This document shows positions 16,178-19,575 of a stretch of DNA of 19,575 nt, piece after piece (within the stretch, counting starts at the first letter, position 1; each line of letters opens with the position of its first letter). The translations under genes and the position numbers were made by a program. Source of the DNA: JBIQKZ01 sp044464765 (GTDB taxonomy: Bacteria; Pseudomonadota; Gammaproteobacteria; Burkholderiales; Burkholderiaceae_B); contig JBIQKZ010000028.1 of NCBI GenBank assembly GCA_044464765.1, forward strand, positions 1-19,575. The letters run 5' to 3'. The notes below the pieces were generated by a model. The model was not told where the DNA came from and searched no databases. It saw only the letters and a list, made by a program, of their open reading frames with translations.

Positions 16178-16205
16178 AGACTATCTTACATCGTTATGGT
16201 TACAA
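16178..16205 (-). promoter_or_regulatory. Weak candidate promoter for acnA
   Basis: TTGTAA (16205-16200) and TAGTCT (16183-16178) are 16 bp apart on the minus strand. The predicted start near 16171 would place the 16144-16166 hairpin at the extreme 5' end of the mRNA. The -10 matches consensus at only 3 positions, so this is tentative. Confidence 0.25.
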
Positions 16206-16233
16206 CGCCATGAGCCGGCATGGCTGGCGCGGA

Positions 16234-16854
16234 TCAGGTCAGGGGCACCATGACCGCTTTCTGGAAGGAGGGCCGGGCGGCAAGTTGGTCGTACCAGGCA
16301 TGCAGATGAGGCAACTCAGGCCGGTCGATAGGCATGTTGAACCACGCATAGGCGATGCAGCCAAGCGGGATATCGGCGACCGTCAGCTCGTTGCCGGCCA
16401 GAAACCGGGTGTTTGCCAATTGCGCGTTGGCGATGCCAAGCAGGCGCGAAGTGCCATCGAAGCCTTTTTTCGCGACGTCGGCATTGCGTTGTTCGGGCGC
16501 CAGGCGTACGACGTTCCAGAATAAGTCGCGAAACGGTTCCATCAGGGCTGCCGACACCCAATCCATCCACTTTTCGGCTTGGGCCCGTGAGCCGAGTTCC
16601 GTTGGGTATAGCGTGGTGGCTTCATGCTTTGCCGCCAGGTAGCGCACGATGGTGTGCGATTCCCAGAGGATCAGGTCGCCGTCCTTGATGGTGGGGATGA
16701 GGCCGTTCGGGTTCATGGCAAGGTAGTCCGGCGTATCAACGCCTCCGAATTGGCCGCCGGCATCGATCCGGTTGTATGGCAGGCCGATTTCTTCTGCGCA
16801 CCACAGTACTTTCTTCACGTTGGATGAGTTGGTGCGACCCCATATTTGCAGCAT
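16234..16854 (-). CDS. Glutathione S-transferase family protein
   Basis: It has 206 residues. The N-terminal thioredoxin-like domain starts MLQIWGRTNSSNVKKVLW, with Ser10/Ser11 as the likely catalytic or activating Ser of the GST active-site turn. It then has the cis-Pro motif NPNGLIPTI and the glutathione-contacting ESHTIVRYLA. The C-terminal helical domain carries the folding motif LTVADIPLG. ATG at 16854 is supported by AAGGAGA about 6 nt upstream. The same frame stays open to 17703 through the gshA antisense strand, but that extension is not coding. It lies 68 nt after the glutamate-cysteine ligase gene in the same direction, so the two may be co-transcribed, joining glutathione synthesis and use. 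Substrate not predictable. Confidence 0.94.
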   Translation of the reverse strand: MLQIWGRTNSSNVKKVLWCAEEIGLPYNRIDAGGQFGGVDTPDYLAMNPNGLIPTIKDGDLILWESHTIVRYLAAKHEATTLYPTELGSRAQAEKWMDWVSAALMEPFRDLFWNVVRLAPEQRNADVAKKGFDGTSRLLGIANAQLANTRFLAGNELTVADIPLGCIAYAWFNMPIDRPELPHLHAWYDQLAARPSFQKAVMVPLT

Positions 16855-16865
16855 TGTTTGTCTCC

Positions 16866-16903
16866 TTGAGTGGGCGCCGTGTGTTGAGTGCGGGCGCCGT
16901 GGG
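16866..16903. repeat. Two imperfect tandem copies of an 18-20 bp unit
   Basis: In the gshA-GST spacer, TTGAGTGGGCGCCGTG (from 16866) is repeated as TTGAGTGCGGGCGCCGTG (from 16884). The palindromic GGCGCC cores could also pair as a hairpin. No function is evident. Confidence 0.6.
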
Positions 16904-16922
16904 TAATGGATTTGGCAGTGAG

Positions 16923-18497
16923 TCAGGCGGTGACCGTCGGCTTCTTTAACGCCGCGTGGTAGCGCTCGACATAGTCGTCGAACGTGCCTGTATCGCTGCT
17001 TTCGAGATCCAGTTGCGCTTGCAGCGATGCTTCGGCAATGGCGGTCAGGCGTTGCTCTGTGTTCGGATCCAAGGGGGAAGATAGCAGGGCGTCGCGGTGA
17101 GCGGCGCTTTGACGCAAAGTGAAGTCGTGCAGGCTGATCGCCTGGCTGCGCAGTTCCTGCAATAGTATCCCGGATGGCGTCAGCCCGGTGTTGGCGACCT
17201 TTTGGGCTTGTGAGGCGAGCGCCTGGGCATGGCCGGTCTCGTGATGGGTGGCGTCCAGCAGTTCGGCATAGGGTGCCATGCGATCCACCAGTTCCGAGGC
17301 CCAGTCCGTCAAACTGACAGGCTGGTTGTGGCGGATGAGCGAGAGGCCCGGCTTGCGTCCTTCGTTGGTGACGAGGGCAAAGTTGTCCTGGCTGTCGCGA
17401 CAGAAGCCGTCGGCGGGGAAATACGGGCTGTCTTCCACGGCGCAAAACAGCAGAAAGGTATCCAGGAAACGGCTGGTTTCGGGCGATACGCCAATGGGCG
17501 AGAAAGGATCCAGGTCGAGGCAGCGTACTTCGATGTACTGGATGCCACGCGCGGCCAGCGCCGTGGACGGGCGTTCGCACCGCTCGATGGTGCGCTTGGG
17601 GCGGATGCTGGAATAGTATTCGTTCTCGATTTGCAGGACGTTGGTGTTCAGTTGGATCCACTCGCCATTTCGGTGGGTACCAAGCGCCTGATAGGCGGGC
17701 CACGGCGTGGTGACCGCATCGTGGATACGCCGCAGAAAGGTTTCGATATCGTTATAACAGAGCTGCAGTTCGGACTGGGCCTTATTGTTATAGCCCAGGT
17801 CGCTCATGCGCAGACTGGTGGCGTGCGGCAGGTAGAGGGTGTCATCATCCAGTACGTGCAAATTGTGGCTGGACGAGCTCAGAAAGCTTTTGGATACTGC
17901 GGGCGACGCGCCAAAAAGATACATCAAAAGCCAGGAGTAGCGCGTAAAGTTGCGGATCAGGGCCATATAACCCTTGGAGCGGCGCTCTTCGATGGTCGCG
18001 CCCTCGGTGCCCAGAATCGACCAGATGTCGTCGGGCAGCGAAAAGTTGTAATGCATGCCCGCGATGCATTGCATAGCCTTCCCATAGCGGACATCCAGGC
18101 CGCGCCGGTAGACGTGCTTGAGCATGCCGGTGTGGGATGTGCCATACCACGCAATGGGGATGTCCGCCTCGGCAGGCAGGTGCGACGGCATGGACTGGTT
18201 CCAAAGAGTTTCATTGCCCAGGCGGGCTGCGACAAAGCGATGGATGTCTTCAAGTTCCGCCAGTACGCTGTCGACCGAACCGTGGGTACCCGTGATCAAT
18301 TCGAGCAGCGCTTCGGAATAATCTGTGGTGACCTTTGGGTTGGTCAGTGCGCTACCCAGGGCAATGGGGTGCGGAGCGCTGGACAGCATGCCCGTGGGAT
18401 CGACGCGCAATCCTTCTTTCTCGATGCCCCGCAGCGCTTGGGCGAGCAAAGTAAGATGGGCCCGCAACAAGGCGTGGCGAGGTGTGCTATGTATCAT
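16923..18497 (-). CDS. gshA: Glutamate-cysteine ligase (glutathione biosynthesis, step 1)
   Basis: This ATP-dependently joins L-glutamate and L-cysteine to gamma-glutamylcysteine in the cytoplasm. It has 524 residues, close to the enterobacterial-type GshA (about 518). Family motifs are GIEKEGLRVDPTGMLSSAPHP, NPKVTTDYSEALLELITG, GMHYNFSLPD, LQIENEYYSSIRPKR and QYIEVRCLDLDPFSPIG, which together form the substrate- and Mg-ATP-binding site. The ATG at 18497 fits the family N-terminus, although its ribosome binding site is weak. It is transcribed away from the lipoprotein gene, which starts 84 nt away. A GST gene follows in the same direction. Confidence 0.97.
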   Translation of the reverse strand: MIHSTPRHALLRAHLTLLAQALRGIEKEGLRVDPTGMLSSAPHPIALGSALTNPKVTTDYSEALLELITGTHGSVDSVLAELEDIHRFVAARLGNETLWNQSMPSHLPAEADIPIAWYGTSHTGMLKHVYRRGLDVRYGKAMQCIAGMHYNFSLPDDIWSILGTEGATIEERRSKGYMALIRNFTRYSWLLMYLFGASPAVSKSFLSSSSHNLHVLDDDTLYLPHATSLRMSDLGYNNKAQSELQLCYNDIETFLRRIHDAVTTPWPAYQALGTHRNGEWIQLNTNVLQIENEYYSSIRPKRTIERCERPSTALAARGIQYIEVRCLDLDPFSPIGVSPETSRFLDTFLLFCAVEDSPYFPADGFCRDSQDNFALVTNEGRKPGLSLIRHNQPVSLTDWASELVDRMAPYAELLDATHHETGHAQALASQAQKVANTGLTPSGILLQELRSQAISLHDFTLRQSAAHRDALLSSPLDPNTEQRLTAIAEASLQAQLDLESSDTGTFDDYVERYHAALKKPTVTA

Positions 18498-18581
18498 GCG
18501 AAGGATCTTTGGTTGATTAATCTGGGCGTGCGCGCCGATGATTTTACCCGAGCGTAGCCTTTACAATACGCTTTCGATTTA
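18498..18581. promoter_or_regulatory. Divergent promoter region, gshA / lipoprotein
   Basis: These 84 nt must drive both genes. Rightward, TACAAT at 18562-18567 is a fair -10 without a good -35, and would give a leader of only about 8 nt before the ATG at 18582. Leftward, TAAAAT (18551-18546 on the minus strand) is a possible -10, also without a good -35. The elements are close enough for the two promoters to interfere with each other. Confidence 0.3.
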
Positions 18582-19115
18582 ATGTGGGCAACGATGGTGA
18601 TTTTACGTAGAGTGCTGCTCTTGGCAGCAATGGCGGTCTTAGCGGGTTGTTCACCGGAATATAACTGGCGCCAGGTTAGCGTGGCGGACGGCATGGCGCA
18701 GGTGTTGATGCCGGCCAAGCCACAAAGCCGCCAGGAACCCGTGCCATTGGGTGGGTATTCCGTCGACTTCACCCTGACGACCTCTACAGTCGGAGATGCA
18801 ACCTTTGCGGTTGGCTATGCGGCGCTCCCGCCCGACTTGATATCGGATCCCGATGCCAAGAGTCAATTGTCCCGGGCGATTGTGGGGTCGTTCTATCAGA
18901 ATTTGAACGTGCCCCCACCGGCAGATTTGCCCGCCCTCGACCAAGTGTTCGACATCCAGGGAAACCCGGGCGGTACGCCTTTACGCCTGAAAGCTAAGAT
19001 TTTGTGGACAGGAAAGGCTTTGCTTGAAGGAATGGTCGTGGCATCGACAGACTCATTTCCCGAGCAGCAAGCGGATGAATTCCTGGCGACGGTAAAGGCG
19101 GCGGCGGGCCGCTAA
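18582..19115 (+). CDS. Predicted lipoprotein of unknown function
   Basis: It has 177 residues. The N-terminus VILRRVLLLAAMAVLAGC is a signal peptide with lipobox VLAG-C (Cys23 from the ATG at 18582, Cys19 from the in-frame ATG at 18594). The mature part (SPEYNWRQVSVADGMAQVLMPAKP..., VDFTLTTSTVGDATFAVGYAALP) looks like a small beta-rich periplasmic domain. Ser after the lipid Cys would favour the outer membrane by the usual Lol rule. I do not recognise a named family. The start is uncertain because neither ATG has a clear ribosome binding site. Its 3' end overlaps the opposing LuxR-type gene by 122 nt. Confidence 0.85.
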   Translation: MWATMVILRRVLLLAAMAVLAGCSPEYNWRQVSVADGMAQVLMPAKPQSRQEPVPLGGYSVDFTLTTSTVGDATFAVGYAALPPDLISDPDAKSQLSRAIVGSFYQNLNVPPPADLPALDQVFDIQGNPGGTPLRLKAKILWTGKALLEGMVVASTDSFPEQQADEFLATVKAAAGR

Positions 19116-19332
19116 GCGGGGAAAGCAACCCGGCGTGTATGGCTTTCGTGATGGCGGCCTGGCGGCCGCTGACGTTCAGTTTCTTGCAGGCCAACTGTAT
19201 GTGGTAATTAACGGTTCGTTCGGTCATACCCATGATTACGCCAGTTTCCCAGCTGGTTTTTCCAAGAGACGCCCAATGCAGGCAGGCCAGTTGCCGTGCT
19301 GTTAATTCAATTGGCGTACGTTGGTGTTTCAT
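18994..19332 (-). CDS. Single-domain LuxR/GerE-type HTH protein
   Basis: It has 112 residues. Residues 8-70 (LTARQLACLHWASLGKTSWETGVIMGMTERTVNYH..KLNVSGRQAAITKAIHAGLL) match the DNA-binding domain of quorum-sensing-type LuxR proteins, including the GKTSWE segment. No ligand-binding or receiver domain exists: the frame is closed by a stop just upstream of the ATG at 19359. ATG at 19332 is preferred because AAGGAA lies 8 nt upstream. After residue 72 the protein continues as a Pro-rich tail of about 40 residues encoded entirely on the antisense strand of the lipoprotein gene, so the conserved part ends where the overlap begins. It probably binds DNA as a dimer; targets unknown. Confidence 0.8.
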   Translation of the reverse strand: MKHQRTPIELTARQLACLHWASLGKTSWETGVIMGMTERTVNYHIQLACKKLNVSGRQAAITKAIHAGLLSPLSGPPPPLPSPGIHPLAAREMSLSMPRPFLQAKPFLSTKS

Positions 19333-19373
19333 AATCACGGTTCCTTCATTTATTGTCATTTATATGACTTTTC

Positions 19374-19428
19374 ATTGACATTTTTTAAGTGAATGTATCA
19401 ACTTTATTCGGTTTGGTAAAATTGACAT
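19374..19428. repeat. Direct repeat of ATTGACAT
   Basis: ATTGACAT occurs at 19374-19381 and 19421-19428, 47 bp apart, in the AT-rich intergenic region. Each contains a perfect -35 hexamer TTGACA facing right. Only the first has anything like a -10 at 17 bp (TCAACT), and it is poor. The pair may be regulator half-sites or chance. Confidence 0.3.
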
Positions 19429-19480
19429 GGATAAACTTGCACATTCGGTGCGCCGCCGCTGTTAAAAGCCGGTGCGCGAT

Positions 19481-19510
19481 TTGTTAGTGATAAACTACTA
19501 ACCAGATAAT
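19481..19510 (+). promoter_or_regulatory. Candidate promoter for the gene beyond the right edge
   Basis: TTGTTA (19481-19486) and GATAAT (19505-19510) are 18 bp apart, giving a predicted start near 19517. A hairpin and a ribosome binding site follow in order, so this looks like the leader of a rightward gene outside the window. Confidence 0.45.
19483..19502. promoter_or_regulatory. 20-bp dyad overlapping the candidate promoter
   Basis: GTTAGT-N8-ACTAAC is a perfect 6+6 inverted repeat of 20 bp total, the length of a lux box. It covers the -35 and spacer of the candidate promoter. It could be the operator of the neighbouring HTH-only LuxR-type protein, in which case its position would suit repression. 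Confidence 0.4.
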
Positions 19511-19518
19511 TTTCCTTC

Positions 19519-19551
19519 GGCGCCGATTTGCTTGATCTGCTTGCGGGCGCC
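19519..19551 (+). other. Leader hairpin before the next gene
   Basis: GGCGCC at 19519-19524 and at 19546-19551 can pair around a 21-nt loop right after the predicted transcription start. No T-run follows. No riboswitch class was recognised. Confidence 0.3.
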
Positions 19552-19567
19552 TCATAAATCCAGCTAA

Positions 19568-19572
19568 AGAGG
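19568..19572 (+). promoter_or_regulatory. Ribosome binding site of a gene starting past the window
   Basis: AGAGG, preceded by AA, lies 3 nt from the end of the sequence. A start codon would be expected within about 10 nt beyond the right edge. From 19333 to 19565 no ORF was seen; that stretch holds only the repeats, dyad and promoter elements listed. Confidence 0.45.
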
Positions 19573-19575
19573 TCC

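Noticed and set aside
16855..17703. In-frame upstream extension of the GST gene giving a 489-residue protein
   Set aside because: The extra part is the antisense of gshA, is Arg/His/Pro-rich without domain features, and the GST has its own ATG with a good ribosome binding site at 16854.
17229..18557. 442-residue rightward ORF opposite gshA
   Set aside because: It lies entirely antisense to a strongly conserved gene, with no recognisable domain; typical shadow ORF of GC-rich DNA.
1..19575. Mobile element, CRISPR, toxin-antitoxin or phage defence system
   Set aside because: No transposase, integrase, short regularly spaced repeats, or paired small toxin-like ORFs were seen on either strand.

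Overview
The window is a chromosomal segment from a Gram-negative bacterium, most likely a betaproteobacterium of the Burkholderiales and perhaps Alcaligenaceae. This placement is inferred from the GC-rich coding style, the AcnA and GshA types, and the resemblance of the adhesin cluster to the Lap/Brt systems of Pseudomonas and Bordetella. No rRNA, tRNA, CRISPR array or insertion sequence was found.

Region 1 (1-13015) is a complete c-di-GMP-controlled biofilm adhesin system, apart from the start of the adhesin gene. Rightward are the C-terminal ~1,370 residues of a giant type I-secreted adhesin, a LapG-type periplasmic cysteine protease, and a LapD-type receptor with degenerate GGDEF and EAL domains. 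Leftward, as one tight operon read from 13015, are a TolC-family outer-membrane channel (LapE), a 72-residue protein of unknown function, a LapB-type ABC exporter, a HlyD-type adaptor (LapC), and a LuxR-type regulator with a degenerate receiver. The two arms meet tail to tail with a single base between their stop codons. By the established LapA/D/G model, LapBCE exports the adhesin, LapG cuts it loose at low c-di-GMP, and LapD sequesters LapG at high c-di-GMP.

Region 2 (13016-18497) is core metabolism, all leftward: aconitase A with a linker insertion, a glutathione S-transferase, and glutamate-cysteine ligase (glutathione synthesis). The 13016-13300 gap holds a good candidate promoter for the secretion operon. 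It also holds a well-formed intrinsic terminator facing the wrong way for every annotated gene.

Region 3 (18498-19575) holds a small predicted lipoprotein (rightward), a LuxR-type protein reduced to its DNA-binding domain (leftward, overlapping the lipoprotein gene tail to tail), and an AT-rich intergenic region. That region contains a candidate promoter with a 20-bp dyad and a ribosome binding site for a gene starting just past the right edge.

The points most worth a second look are the lapG start, where the signal peptide appears out of frame with the only good start codon; the 72-residue protein inside the secretion operon; the atypical receiver; the orphan terminator; the DESFPASDPP insertion in aconitase; and the HTH-only LuxR protein beside a lux-box-sized dyad.
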